Assembly (NCBI GenBank): GCA_038030265.1
Contig: CM075943.1
Span: forward strand, 38,750,001-38,814,000
Length of the DNA stretch: 64,000 bases
Direction of reading: 5' to 3'
Origin: Corythucha ciliata
Taxonomy: Eukaryota > Arthropoda > Insecta > Hemiptera > Tingidae
The first letter of the stretch is position 1. The number at the start of each line of letters is the position of its first letter. Below, one piece after another: positions 1-10,539 of this stretch. The position numbers and the translations under genes are program-made. The notes beneath the pieces are model-generated. The model saw nothing but the letters and a program-made list of their open reading frames with translations, did no database searches and was not told the DNA's origin.

Positions 1-17
1 TCAGTCAAAATTCTTTC

Positions 18-436
18 TTGAATGCGAGTTGCGTCCCCTCGAAAAATATAGCTGTCGTTGAGAACCAGACTACCGAAGCCTCGACGTCAGACTTATGCGC
101 TGCCTTTGCAAGCAAAAATAAGTGTTACTTCTGTGGAAATTCTCGTCATCCTCGCTCTGTTTGCCCTGCAAGAGAGGCAGAGTGTAGGAATTGTCAAATT
201 AAAGGTAATTTCTCGAAAGTATGTAGAAAGACCAAAGCTCAACATACGAAGTTAACTGCGTCAGCTTCCATCATTGCAACATTAGGACACTTCTTGAATC
301 TGCTTCGTTCCGCTGTTGTTTCGGTAACAGTTGATGGTTTACCGGCACGTTGTCTGGTCGACACTGGTAGTTCCACCAGTTTCATCAACCAGAAGTTCGT
401 TTTCACGCATAACATCAAATCTTTTCCCGAAAACGG
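18..436 (+). pseudogene. gypsy gag end and aspartic protease (fragment)
   Basis: The reading frame carries two CCHC-type zinc knuckles (CYFCGNSRHPRSVCP and CRNCQIKGNFSKVC), which bind RNA in retroelement Gag proteins. Next comes the retropepsin active site VDTGSSTSFI at about residues 113-122. Reading frame continuity ends where a foldback MITE starts at 437. The protein resumes after the MITE near 575 with DIYIFF and then the LIGHDLL block typical of the protease-RT linker. The start shown is only the first in-frame methionine; the real Gag start lies outside the window. Confidence 0.75.
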
Positions 437-574
437 CCAGGGGGCCTATTCTGAGTTGTCGGGAAGAAATGCCGCAAGTGTGGTTGCTATGACGGGATAA
501 TGTTATTTCTTATTCAGCGTTCTTGGATCCCGCTTGCGGCATTTTATCCCGACAACTCAGAATAGGCCTCCAGG
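437..574. mobile_element. Foldback MITE inside the gypsy protease gene
   Basis: A 36-base arm at 443-478 is repeated in inverted orientation at 533-568 with only two mismatches, around a 54-base loop. The arms extend more loosely to CCAGGGGGCC at 437 and GGCCTCCAGG at 574. The insertion interrupts the protease coding sequence. Most of the arm and loop (AAATGCCGCAAG, GGGATCC, AATAAGAAATAACATTA on the opposite strand) recurs at 13750-13850, so this is a repeat family. No clear target-site duplication. Confidence 0.75.
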
Positions 575-1640
575 TCTCAATGACATCTACATCTTTTTTG
601 ACGCCAGTGGAGGGCTATGTAATAGTAAATCTGGAGCTATCTCAAACAAGAAGTTAACCGTTTCAAAAGAGCTTTGTGCTGATGTCCTCATCGGACACGA
701 TCTTCTCAAGAAACATTCGAATGTCTCTCTTTCCTTCGAAGGCAAGAAAAGTCCTCTTTCGATCTGCCCATCAAGTTGCGCGCAAGTAGAAGTCCCTCGT
801 TTATTCGGTAACCTATCCCCCCATTGTAAGCCAATAGCAACGAAATCTCGAAGATATTCTGAAGCAGACAACGCCTTCATAAAGGAAGAAATAGCTCGTT
901 TAGTAAAAGAAGGAGTGATTGAACCAAGCAACTCACCTTGGAGAGCTCAAGTGCTCGTAGTGGCAAATGAAAACCATAAAAAACAGCTCGTCATCGATTA
1001 CTCTCAAACAATTAACAGATTCACTCTGCTCGATGCTTACCCCGTTCCCAACATTGATGATCGCGTACGAAAAGTTGCCTGTTTCAAAGTATTCAGTGCT
1101 ATCGATCTGAAAAACGCTTACCATCACATCAAGTACCCATTGCAAACGAGGAGAAGCATTTCACAGCGTTCGAAGCCATTGGCAAACTTTTCCATTTTTC
1201 CAGGATTCCTTTCGGCGTGACCAACGGAGTTGCCTGTTTCCAACGCGTAATCGATCACGTAATCGCCGACGAGAATCTTGATGGAGTCTTCGCCTATCTC
1301 GGCGATGTAACGGTTTGTGGAAAGGATCAATCCGATCACGATGCCAACCTCAATCGTCTACTCTCGGCTTTGCAAAAGCGCTGTTTGCAAATCAACGAAA
1401 GTAAAAGTAAATTTAATTTAAATACCATAAATTTACTTGGGCACTTGGTGTCTCATAACACAATTCGTCCTGACCCTGAGCGACTTCTTGCGCTGATAAA
1501 CATGCCAATTCCTCAAGATTCAGCCTCTCTCAAACGAGCTCTTGGACTTTTTGCCCACAATTCAAAGTGGATCCCTCGATTTTCAGATAAAATTCGCTCA
1601 CTTACAATTTGCAATTCGTTTCCGTTGAGAGCAAAAAAGA
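575..1640 (+). pseudogene. gypsy reverse transcriptase (inactivated)
   Basis: Encodes the RT fingers and palm: GVIEPSNSPWRAQVLVV, LVIDYSQTINRFT, YPVPNIDD and FSAIDLKNAYHHI, the block carrying the first catalytic Asp. A frame change near 1138 follows, then IPFGVTNGVACFQRVIDHV and the box-5 motif read as AYLGDVTVCG. In active relatives that motif is YLDD or YVDD, so the first catalytic Asp is Gly here. The copy would be dead even without the frameshifts. The RT thumb and start of the connection continue to about 1610 (LLGHLVSHNTIRPDP). Confidence 0.82.
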
Positions 1641-2248
1641 CATCTCAGACGCCGTAATCACGACAGTAGCAGAGGACATTCCGCTGACTGTCGAGACGGA
1701 TGCATCAGACGTAGCGTTAGCTGCTACTGTAAGTCAAGGAGATCGACCGGTAGCTTTTTTTTTTTCAAACTCTCTCTAAATGTGAACGTGGACATTCATC
1801 TATTGAAAAAGAAGTTGCGGCTATTGTCAAGTCGTTGAGAAAATGGAGAGTTTTTCTTCTCGGGAAGCATTTCAAACTTCTTACTGATCAGCAGGCGCTT
1901 TCTTTTGTTTTCGATCAACGCCATTCGAGTAAAATAAAAAATGACAAAATTCTTCACTGGCGGCTGGAACTGTCTCCCTACAATTTCGACATAATCTATC
2001 GCTCAGGAAAACAAAACGTGAAAGCAGATGCTTTATCTCGGATCTGTGGCGCTACTTCAACTGTGAAGCGACTGTTCGACCTACATCAGACGCTGTGCCA
2101 TCCAGGAATTACCCGAATGTTCCATTGGGTTCGCAGTAAAAACCTACCCTATTCCCTCGAAGATGTAAGAAAAATGACTTCTGAATGTCCAGTCTGCGCC
2201 GAGGTCAAACCACGATTTTTCAAAATGAAAGTGAGTCTAATAAATTAG
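1641..2248 (+). pseudogene. gypsy RNase H and integrase zinc-binding domain
   Basis: An RNase H start is readable at 1665-1760 (VETDASDVALAA, with the catalytic Asp). It is followed by a frame change at the T run 1755-1764 and then an open frame from 1835: LTDQQALSFVF, LHWRLELSPYNFDI, YRSGKQNVKADALSRI, the typical C-terminal RNase H/connection block. After a short linker comes the integrase HHCC zinc finger, with histidines in LHQTLCHPGITR and cysteines in CPVCAEV. The integrase catalytic core is missing; homology ends at about 2250. Confidence 0.8.
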
Positions 2249-2250
2249 TA

Positions 2251-2583
2251 GACCTGGTTGATCAAACTCAGAAGTCATGAGTCCGGAGGGAACTTTTCCT
2301 AGAAGATCGAACACCCCACGCATAAGGATACGCCCGGCGTATCTAAATGACTTCGTTACTGATTTCTAGCATCGACATTTTTATCTGGCCGGGTAGAATG
2401 TAGTAAAAAGAAAACTAACATTACCTGGCTAAACCACATGATTTTGTTGATTTTATAATTACCCATTTAATGATTATCATTCGCGTTTTCTAGTAAATAA
2501 AAGCCTACAATTCCGGGCAATTATTTGCTTTATTTTCACATCAAGTCGCTAACAGGGAGACCACGTTAGCAGGATTAGTTATC
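2251..2583. other. Spacer with no recognised feature
   Basis: Between the gypsy truncation point and the Penelope fragment. AT-rich in its second half. I see no long open frame, RNA gene or clear inverted repeat. Confidence 0.5.
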
Positions 2584-3345
2584 ACTGATGGAGCTGTGCT
2601 TCTCTCAAAATTATCTTCAGTTCAACGGAAGTTTTTATGAGCAGCAGGAGGGTCTCGAGATGGGCTCAGGCCTTTCACCGTTTGCAGCGGACGTATTCGT
2701 GGACTATTATGAGAGTAAATATAATAATGAATAATGACAGTCCATACTCAAGTCGGATCCAATTCTACGGACGCTACGTCAATGACGTCCTTATGGTCTG
2801 GAAAGGGACAGACGGAGAGCTGCAACGGTTTTTAAAATACTTGAACACGAGAGTGAGATTCATAAGCTTCACGCTCGAGGCGATGAAGGACGGAGAGCTC
2901 AATTACTTAGACCTCACGCTTAAGCGAGGGAGGAATTCTGTGGAGTGCCGTATATTCCGGAAACCGTCAGCGACCGACATAATTATTCCCTCAGATTCTG
3001 CACATCCTACCCAGCATAAACTCCCAGCAGTCAACTCTATGGTCCACCGAATGATTACTCTTCCCTTGTCAACGGAGAGTCTTCGGGAGGAGCACGCTAT
3101 CATAGTTGCAATAGCGACCAAGAACAGATTTGCAGAGGAGACCGTTCGAAACATAGAAAAGAGGATGCGGCGAAAAAACGTCCGGAAAATGATCTGGCCT
3201 TCTGAACAAGTGAAGCAGGAGATGAAAGGTGGATGGATTCGAATTCCGCATTTGGGTCGCGTGTCCGAGAAGGTGGCAAATATTCTCAGGGGGGAGTTTC
3301 TAATTTGCAGATTCCACAAAAGCTTGCGGATTCCATATGTGAAAT
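2584..3345 (+). pseudogene. Penelope-like element reverse transcriptase remnant
   Basis: The first part (2584-2730) reads LQFNGSFYEQQEGLEMGSG and LSPFAADVFVDYYE, the RT motif typical of Penelope-like elements. After a frame change near 2730 the main frame (from about 2740) gives FYGRYVNDVLMVW (canonically YVDD; here Asn replaces the first catalytic Asp), LNYLDLTL, FRKPSATD, PSDSAHPTQHKLPAVNSMVHR and IRIPHLGRVSEKVANIL. The order matches RT motifs 4 to 7 and the thumb/linker of PLEs. No GIY-YIG endonuclease follows and the N-terminal RT is missing. Inactive 5'- and 3'-truncated copy. The frame ends inside the first 156-bp repeat unit. Confidence 0.8.
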
Positions 3346-3708
3346 GACGATAGATAGCTGCAAATTGACACGTATACTGCTATACCATACCAGTAACTTT
3401 TAATGGCGATTTACGTAATAGTTACTCAAAAGTACTAGTACTTGTCCCCACAGGTCATGTTGCGGATTCCAATAAAAAATTGCGGATTCCATATGTGAAA
3501 TGACGATAGAGAGCTGCAAATTGACACGTATCCTGCTATACCATACCAGTAACTTTTAATGGCACTTTACGTAATAGTTACTCAAAAGTACTAGTACTTG
3601 TCCCCACAGGTCATGTTGCGGATTCCAATAAAAGCTTGCTGATTCCATATGTAAAATGACGATGGAGAGCTGCAAACGTATTCTGCTATGCCATACCAAT
3701 AACTGGTG
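3305..3708 (+). repeat. Left array of 156-bp tandem repeat (about 2.5 units)
   Basis: Units begin TTGCGGATTCCATATG at 3324, 3480 and 3636 (the third has TTGCTG), exactly 156 bases apart. Each contains a 14-base perfect palindrome AAGTACTAGTACTT and ends with a second TTGCGGATTCC followed by AATAAA. Unit 3 degenerates and stops near 3708. The same unit recurs in reverse orientation at 12262-14716, so the two arrays form inverted repeats around the LINE/satellite block. Confidence 0.9.
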
Positions 3709-4878
3709 TAGGAAAAATAGCGTACGACTCGTGCGCTAACTGTCATAATCGAACAGGATGAGGTGCGTTTTGTGTTCGTATCGTGGGATACTATTACTTC
3801 ATAGAAAGTCTTGGAATCGTTGAATAAGGAACTTGCACATTTTTCGGAAGATTTTTTTTTATTTTAAATATTGAATTCTAAATATATTGCAGTAAGTTTT
3901 ATTCCCAAAAACTGAAACATTGAATTTTAAGGATTTTTTAAAACTTTGGATTTTTAAATGGCCCCCCAACCACCCCCCTTTCCAGGGGCCAACTTGTATT
4001 CATCATGACGTCACAGGACGCTCTATGAAATGTAATCCTCCGTATTACTGATGCATAAAGGAAATGATCCTTCAATTTTTGGGGGTATTTTATATTTAAA
4101 ATTCAGCTGAGATAGCCTGTGGTCATAGATTTCAATCAGGTACCTAATATCGAAGTTAATCTGAGGTTTTATGAGAAGCGAACACTATCACTAAGTTGAA
4201 AACGTTGATAACAAAGCGTGAGATTTACCGTGGCACATTTGAGCAGTTTTCAGTTTACCCATTCGTTCTATTTGTTTATTAACAATTATTTATAGTGTAT
4301 AGCGTTTTGTGTAGTGTTTTTAGGGTACCTATTTTGTTTTGTGCCGTCGGGGATTGTGGGTAATATATTACCAGAAAATGCAGCCTCCCCCCAATAAGCC
4401 AAGAAGCGTGAGAGGTAGGTTATTGCTAGGTTGCGTACTTGCCTCACAAAGCAATTTCATAAATAGGAGCTCGCAGCATTTGCTTGTGAAATATTAACAT
4501 TATTTTGTGTTTCGCGTTAAACATAAGTATCCGAATAATAATGCATACAGCGTCGAAAAGCATGTACAAGTAGTGGATGTGGGAGACGGGTCGCCCGTGT
4601 GACTGCGGCCAATTGCGTCACCGGTCTTCAACCAATCAGAAGGCGTTTTCGAGGGCATAAAAAATAACAATTTTTTATTGCTAATTTGTTAATTAGTGGC
4701 TATTTTTAAAAGTAATTTAACTCAAAAGAACTCATTTTCGGGTACCAATTTTCAGTCAGCAATAAATTTTTATCCAATTTTTCGACCCATGGAAGTTCCT
4801 TATTGAAATATGAATCCATATTTACCTTTTTTCCATTTTTTCAATGAATGAATGATTAAATTTTTTTTTTTTTTTTCA
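3709..4878. other. Non-coding spacer
   Basis: About 1.2 kb between the left 156-bp array and the LINE. No long open frame or recognised repeat. Contains C- and T-homopolymer runs and a 17-T run at 4861-4877 just before the LINE 5' end. Confidence 0.5.
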
Positions 4879-4921
4879 TGCTAATCCTAATCCCTTCGCT
4901 CCACTACAACAACTTGAAAAC

Positions 4922-5915
4922 ATGACCGTCGAAAGCTCAGGTACAACCAATGTAAACACATCTCCAACCGATAAAAAAACTGACCGACCCCCGCCCATCT
5001 TTGTCACAAATGTAAGCAACATGAGTCTGTTCATTAAAAACTTTAACGAACTTGGTCTAACTGACTACAAACACTCTACAGTGGGTAATAACAAGGTAAA
5101 ATTCATTTTCTCAACCATTGATGGTTATAGAACGGCCACAAAGTACTTGGAGGGGAAAAAAGCGGAATACTACAGTTTTCAAGTTAAGTCTGAACGCTGC
5201 CTGCGTGTAGTAATACGAGGTCTGCATTTTACATGTGACACCAAAGAAATAATTGAGGAATTAAAACTAAAAGGTTTTGAGCCAACCCAAATGCTCCCAG
5301 TACATCATCCAGTTACGAAAACGCCGCTGTCCCTCTTTTTCCTAGACCTTAAACACACCCCGGGAATAGAAAAAATCTACGAACTAGATCGTCTCTACGG
5401 TGGTGTAATCAAAGTGGAACCCCCTAAACCCCGTAGGAATGTTTTGCAGTGTACCAACTGCCAATCCTACGGCCACACTAAAAACTACTGTCATATGACA
5501 CCCAGATGTGTGAAATGTGAAGGACATCATCAGACCTCGAACTGCACTAAGCCGACCCAAGCACCGCCTACGTGTCAACTGTAGCGGACCACATTCGGCG
5601 AATTATAAAGGCTGTCCCGTCCATCTGAAAATACAAAAGGCTTCCTCGTTATCTAAACCATCTAGATATGAGTCAACTAACTTAGAGAAAAACCACAACC
5701 AAAGAAACGCGGTACCTTCCAATCACACTGGAACCTACCAGATTACTTCTGATAGAACATACGCAGATGCGACTCGTCCAAATCAAAATAACGACTCAAC
5801 CGGGTTGATACTTAACCAAGTAATACAGAAACTCGATTCTCTCCTTCAATTGCTTACGCCTCTCATCCAAATGATTACCCAAATCGTCCCTAACATTATG
5901 CAAAACAAAAAATGA
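4922..5915 (+). pseudogene. LINE ORF1, Gag-like RNA-binding protein (one frameshift)
   Basis: ORF1 proteins of Jockey elements coat the element RNA. Residues about 95-170 (CLRVVIRGLHFTCDTKEI, then the DLKHTPGIEKIYEL region) match the PRE_C2HC domain found in these Gags. Zinc knuckles follow: CTNCQSYGHTKNYC, CVKCEGHHQTSNC, and a third split by the frameshift near 5572-5580, whose end reads VNCSGPHSANYKGC in the next frame. Adding about one base there restores the third knuckle. The C-terminal part is S/N/Q-rich, with a Leu-rich end before NIMQNKK. The stop overlaps the ORF2 start. Confidence 0.82.
5912..5915 (+). promoter_or_regulatory. ATGA stop/start overlap between LINE ORF1 and ORF2
   Basis: The ORF1 stop TGA (5913-5915) overlaps the ORF2 ATG (5912-5914). 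Overlapping stop/start codons are known in some insect LINEs, where ORF2 is made by termination-reinitiation. That mechanism here is inference from the geometry alone. Confidence 0.6.
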
Positions 5916-8574
5916 CGCCTTCAGCGACGACACTCAAACTTAGCACATGGAATGCCCGTGGAATCATGAGTAAATATCATGAACTCTTGCACTTTTTGAA
6001 CACTCATAACATCGATATAGCTCTTTTAACAGAAACTAAATTAGCCTTGCATAAAAAACTAGTAATACCTAATTACAAAATTTATAGAGCTGATCATCCC
6101 AGCAATTCCAGCCAGGGAGGAGCTGCATTAATTGTCAAGGCCAACATACTACACGATGAACTTCTTCCCGTAATTGAGGAAAACATGCAAGTGGCCAGAA
6201 TACTAATAAAAATTCAAGATCAACAATATCAGGTTGGATCTTTCTATTCGGCTCCTAAAAATAGAATATGCGAAGCAGACTTTTTTGGACTATTCCATGA
6301 GATGAGTACACGGTTTATAATTGGGGGCGACTTCAACAGCAAGCACCGGCGCTGGGGGTCCAACCTATCTAATCCGAGAGGAGTGATCCTTAATGACATA
6401 GTCCACCGGTTATCATTAGAGCCTATTTTTCCTGTGCAACCAACGTACTATCCGGACAACAACCTTCATACCCCCGATGTGCTCGACTTCTTCATCGGTA
6501 AACATGCATCCCACCTATGTTCGGCTCCAGCGGTACTCGACGAGTTGTCCTCTGATCATCGTCCAGTTATCATCGAAATTGGCAGTTGTCCTCACATAAC
6601 CGAAAACGCGACACTCATAAAACATCCCTTCAACTGGAAAGCTTATTCGGACAGTATGAATGAGCTAACTAATCTCCAAATTTCTCTCAAAACTCCCCAA
6701 GACGTGGACAAAGCAGTTGCAACATTGACGAGGAACATCCAAACTGCCGCATCACTAGGTAGTTCAACTGACAGGCCAAGGACCAGAAAATACCCTCGAC
6801 CATCTCCCCGCATTCAACAGCTGTGCACAATCAAAAAATCTTGCAGGAGATTATGGGAACAGACCCGCTACCCCCCTCATAAAACTGCATACAATAATGC
6901 TACGAGAGAGCTTACTTTGGCTCTGAAAGAGGAACATCACGCCGCCACTCTCACTGAACTATCATCGTTGCATGCTTGTGGAAAAAAACCAAGTACCTAA
7001 CAAAAGAAATCTCGGAGATCCCACCGTTGAAGGATGGACAATTATACCGCTGTACGTCAGCTGAAAAGTCCCGCTTGTTTTCAGACATGCTCCGAGAACA
7101 ATTCACACCCAATCCACCGCATGATGTACATTTCGATGAAGAAATTCAAACTAGATTGGATGAACCACTGCAGCTAACACCGTTCACAGCCCACTTCACG
7201 CCTGGCCAGGTCAAAAATGCCATTTCTCGCTCCCCAACAAAAAAAGCTCCGGGGTATGACTTAATCACTCAACCCCTACTGAAAGCGCTGCCTCGCAAAC
7301 CTCTGGTGTTCTTAACACAAATATTCAACGCCATGCTCCGTCTTGGATACTTCCCCACAGCCTGGAAGTATGCCATCATAACAATGATTCACAAGCCTGG
7401 GAAAGAACGAACTGATCCTACCGCATACAGACCCATCAGTCTATTACCACTCTTCTCAAAAATCTTCGAACGCCTACTACTGCCACTCTTATTGGGTCCG
7501 ATCAGCCCACTGCTACCTCCTACTCAGTTCGGCTTTAGGAGCTCTCACTCCTGCGTACAGCAACTCCACAGAGTCGTGGACACTATCCTGGAAACGTACG
7601 AAAGGAAGGAATTATGCCATGCAGTTTTTTTGGACACAGAGAAGGCGTTCGACCGCGTTTGGATACCAGGTCTCCTAATCAAACTAAAATCAGTGGTATC
7701 GGATTCACTTTATAGATTAATATATTCCTATTTGCACAACAGAACATTCTTGGTTAAAGTTAAAAACTCAGTTTCCCCAGTGTGTGATATAAGAGCAGGA
7801 GTGCCTCAAGGGAGTGTCCTAGGGCCCATACTGTACACATTTTATGTACATGATCTACCTAGTTCCTCCACACTCACTATTGCGCAGTTTGCCGATGATC
7901 AGGCTATTCTTTCCCCTGGACCTGACCAAATTTCGCTTACAGAACTGCAGAGTTACGTAGACGAGTTAGGGATTTGGTGCTGTCGCTGGAGAACAAAGTT
8001 AAATCCTCAAAAATCTACTCTGATGCAATTCACGTATAAACTAAAAACGACAACTCCGTCTATTCAACTGAGCGGAGAAACAATACCGCACAAATAGGTT
8101 GTTCGATACCTCGGTCTTCAACTTGATAAAAAACTAACATGGGATGTACACATCACTGAATTACTCCACCGGCTAAGGCACCGCTTCAGGCAACTGTATT
8201 TCCTTCTCCACAGCAAGTCCCCACTACCTTTGAACATCAAGCGGTTAATTTACATGGTGGTTCTAAGACCTGTGTGGTTGTATGGTTGCCAATTATGGGG
8301 CTCAGCATCTAACTCGCAGGTGAAACGAATACAAACTTTCCAAAATCGGGTCCTACGAGTGATTTCTGGCGCTCCATGGTACGTCAGGAACTCTCTTCTA
8401 CATAATGATTTACAAATCCCTGAAGTCAATGACGTATTAAGGACCACGTACCGTAGACTGCACTCGGCCATGTTAAATCACCAAAATGAGTTCATTTCCA
8501 ACATTGCGAATAACCCTCCCCCACCAAGACCGGAGCGGCGTCTTAAACGCAAGAGACCACCAGATATGCTCTGA
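5912..8574 (+). pseudogene. LINE ORF2, endonuclease and reverse transcriptase (inactivated)
   Basis: The N-terminal APE-type endonuclease (about residues 8-225) shows STWNARGI, LLTETKL, the HPSNSSQGGAALIV block, IIGGDFNSKHRRWG and LSSDHRPVIIEI; the Asp/Asn and SDH residues are the usual catalytic set. A frameshift in the A run near 6982-6989 moves to the second frame: APGYDLI, YRPISLLPLFSKIFER, FGFRSSHSC, FLDTEKAFDRVW, GVPQGSVLGPILY and the FADDQAIL active site at about 7892-7910. A TAG at 8095-8097 then interrupts the same frame before VRYLGLQLDKKLTWDVHI. The C-terminus ends RPERRLKRKRPPDML. Without the two lesions the protein would be about 890 residues, usual for Jockey elements. Confidence 0.87.
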
Positions 8575-8880
8575 CTGCCCTCATTAATTTGAACCATATT
8601 CATAGTTTATAATCATTTGTTGAATTTCTTAGTTCCTCATATTTCTTATTTATTTGATTATTTATTTATTTATCTATTTATATATTTATCTATTCATGCA
8701 TTTATTTAACACTTCATATAAATCTCTTGATTTCGGAATAAGTTACTAGCGGGGGCTGTCAATGGACAGTAGCCTGCAACACGTTACGTGAGGAGCATAA
8801 TCTCCATTGTTACAATTAAGCAAAACTATAATGTAATCAATTTACAGTAAAGTTGTTTGGAATTAAAAAAAAAAAAAAAA
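8575..8880 (+). other. LINE 3' UTR and poly(A) tail
   Basis: Non-coding, with a TTTATTTATTTATC-type AT-rich stretch (8645-8710), ending in an A16 run at 8865-8880. The segment is repeated exactly at 10015-10320. Confidence 0.75.
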
Positions 8881-9319
8881 TCTTTTTTTTTGGAAATGAG
8901 TAATATGCAAGTCGTGCGTTGAATAAAGGAATTATATTTTGACTTATTTGTTTCTTCATTTTGATGGGTATTCTTCAGTGTTTTTCATTGATGGGAGGTG
9001 GGTGTTTTGCTTGATTTTTTTTTTCAATAACAAATAAAATAAATGGAATGAAATCGAAGAAATAAAATCGAAAAAATTTATCTCGATTTCCATTTGTTGT
9101 TGTTTTGTTTTTTTTTGTTTTTAATTAAAATTACAAAATTTACCCTGATTTTCATAGCACACGAAAGTTAGTTTTCACACATTTCTTCTTGTTATAACTT
9201 ACATTAAAATGTGGTAGGTAAAATGAAAAAGGGATTTCTTACTATCTTTTGTTTTATAGCTTAATCTTGTTTTGTAAGTGAAACATTCGAAAAATTGAGT
9301 AAAATTGAAATAAATCCAA

Positions 9320-10014
9320 TTGCGCAGTTTGCCGATGATCAGGCTATTCTTTCCCCTGGACCTGACCAAATTTCGCTTACAGAACTGCAGAGTTACGTAG
9401 ACGAGTTAGGGATTTGGTGCTGTCGCTGGAGAACAAAGTTAAATCCTCAAAAATCTACTCTGATGCAATTCACGTATAAACTAAAAACGACAACTCCGTC
9501 TATTCAACTGAGCGGAGAAACAATACCGCACAAATAGGTTGTTCGATACCTCGGTCTTCAACTTGATAAAAAACTAACATGGGATGTACACATCACTGAA
9601 TTACTCCACCGGCTAAGGCACCGCTTCAGGCAACTGTATTTCCTTCTCCACAGCAAGTCCCCACTACCTTTGAACATCAAGCGGTTAATTTACATGGTGG
9701 TTCTAAGACCTGTGTGGTTGTATGGTTGCCAATTATGGGGCTCAGCATCTAACTCGCAGGTGAAACGAATACAAACTTTCCAAAATCGGGTCCTACGAGT
9801 GATTTCTGGCGCTCCATGGTACGTCAGGAACTCTCTTCTACATAATGATTTACAAATCCCTGAAGTCAATGACGTATTAAGGACCACGTACCGTAGACTG
9901 CACTCGGCCATGTTAAATCACCAAAATGAGTTCATTTCCAACATTGCGAATAACCCTCCCCCACCAAGACCGGAGCGGCGTCTTAAACGCAAGAGACCAC
10001 CAGATATGCTCTGA
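9320..10014 (+). pseudogene. Second copy of LINE ORF2 C-terminal part
   Basis: Duplicate of 7880-8574. It starts inside RT just before FADDQAIL, keeps the same in-frame TAG (9535-9537), and ends with the same C-terminus. It has no endonuclease, no N-terminal RT and no ORF1, so it is a by-product of the 1,440-bp duplication. Confidence 0.85.
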
Positions 10015-10539
10015 CTGCCCTCATTAATTTGAACCATATTCATAGTTTATAATCATTTGTTGAATTTCTTAGTTCCTCATATTTCTTATTTATTTGATTA
10101 TTTATTTATTTATCTATTTATATATTTATCTATTCATGCATTTATTTAACACTTCATATAAATCTCTTGATTTCGGAATAAGTTACTAGCGGGGGCTGTC
10201 AATGGACAGTAGCCTGCAACACGTTACGTGAGGAGCATAATCTCCATTGTTACAATTAAGCAAAACTATAATGTAATCAATTTACAGTAAAGTTGTTTGG
10301 AATTAAAAAAAAAAAAAAAATCTTTTTTTTTGGAAATGAGTAATATGCAAGTCGTGCGTTGAATAAAGGAATTATATTTTGACTTATTTGTTTCTTCATT
10401 TTGATGGGTATTCTTCAGTGTTTTTCATTGATGGGAGGTGGGTGTTTTGCTTGATTTTTTTTTTCAATAACAAATAAAATAAATGGAATGAAATCGAAGA
10501 AATAAAATCGAAAAAATTTATCTCGATTTCCATTTGTTG

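Larger units (their letters stand above)
1..2250 (+). mobile_element. Ty3/gypsy LTR retrotransposon, internal fragment
   Basis: A decayed pol region in the order zinc knuckles, aspartic protease, reverse transcriptase, RNase H, integrase zinc-binding domain. That order is diagnostic of Ty3/gypsy (known of the family). The left part runs off the window, and the copy stops abruptly near 2250 just after the integrase HHCC motif, so there is no integrase core and no 3' LTR. Reading the pol continuously requires several frame changes (near 1138, 1640 and 1750) and removal of a 138-bp foldback insertion at 437-574. Dead copy. Confidence 0.85.
4879..8880 (+). mobile_element. Jockey-clade non-LTR retrotransposon (LINE), full length
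   Basis: Contains a short 5' leader, a Gag-like ORF1 (4922-5915), an ORF2 with apurinic endonuclease and RT (5912-8574), a 3' UTR and an A16 tail (8865-8880). The clade call rests on the PRE_C2HC-type Gag with zinc knuckles, the APE endonuclease N-terminal to RT, the FADD form of the RT active site and the absence of an RNase H. Each ORF carries one frameshift, and ORF2 also has an in-frame TAG. I could not find a convincing target-site duplication; the 3' flank is involved in a local tandem duplication. Confidence 0.88.

Noticed and set aside
2250..2275. ACCTGGTTGATC resembles the start of 18S rRNA
   Set aside because: Similarity ends after 12 bases and nothing downstream looks like rRNA.
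3305..3708. CRISPR-like direct repeats
   Set aside because: Units are full 156-bp tandem copies with no unique spacers, in a eukaryotic context.
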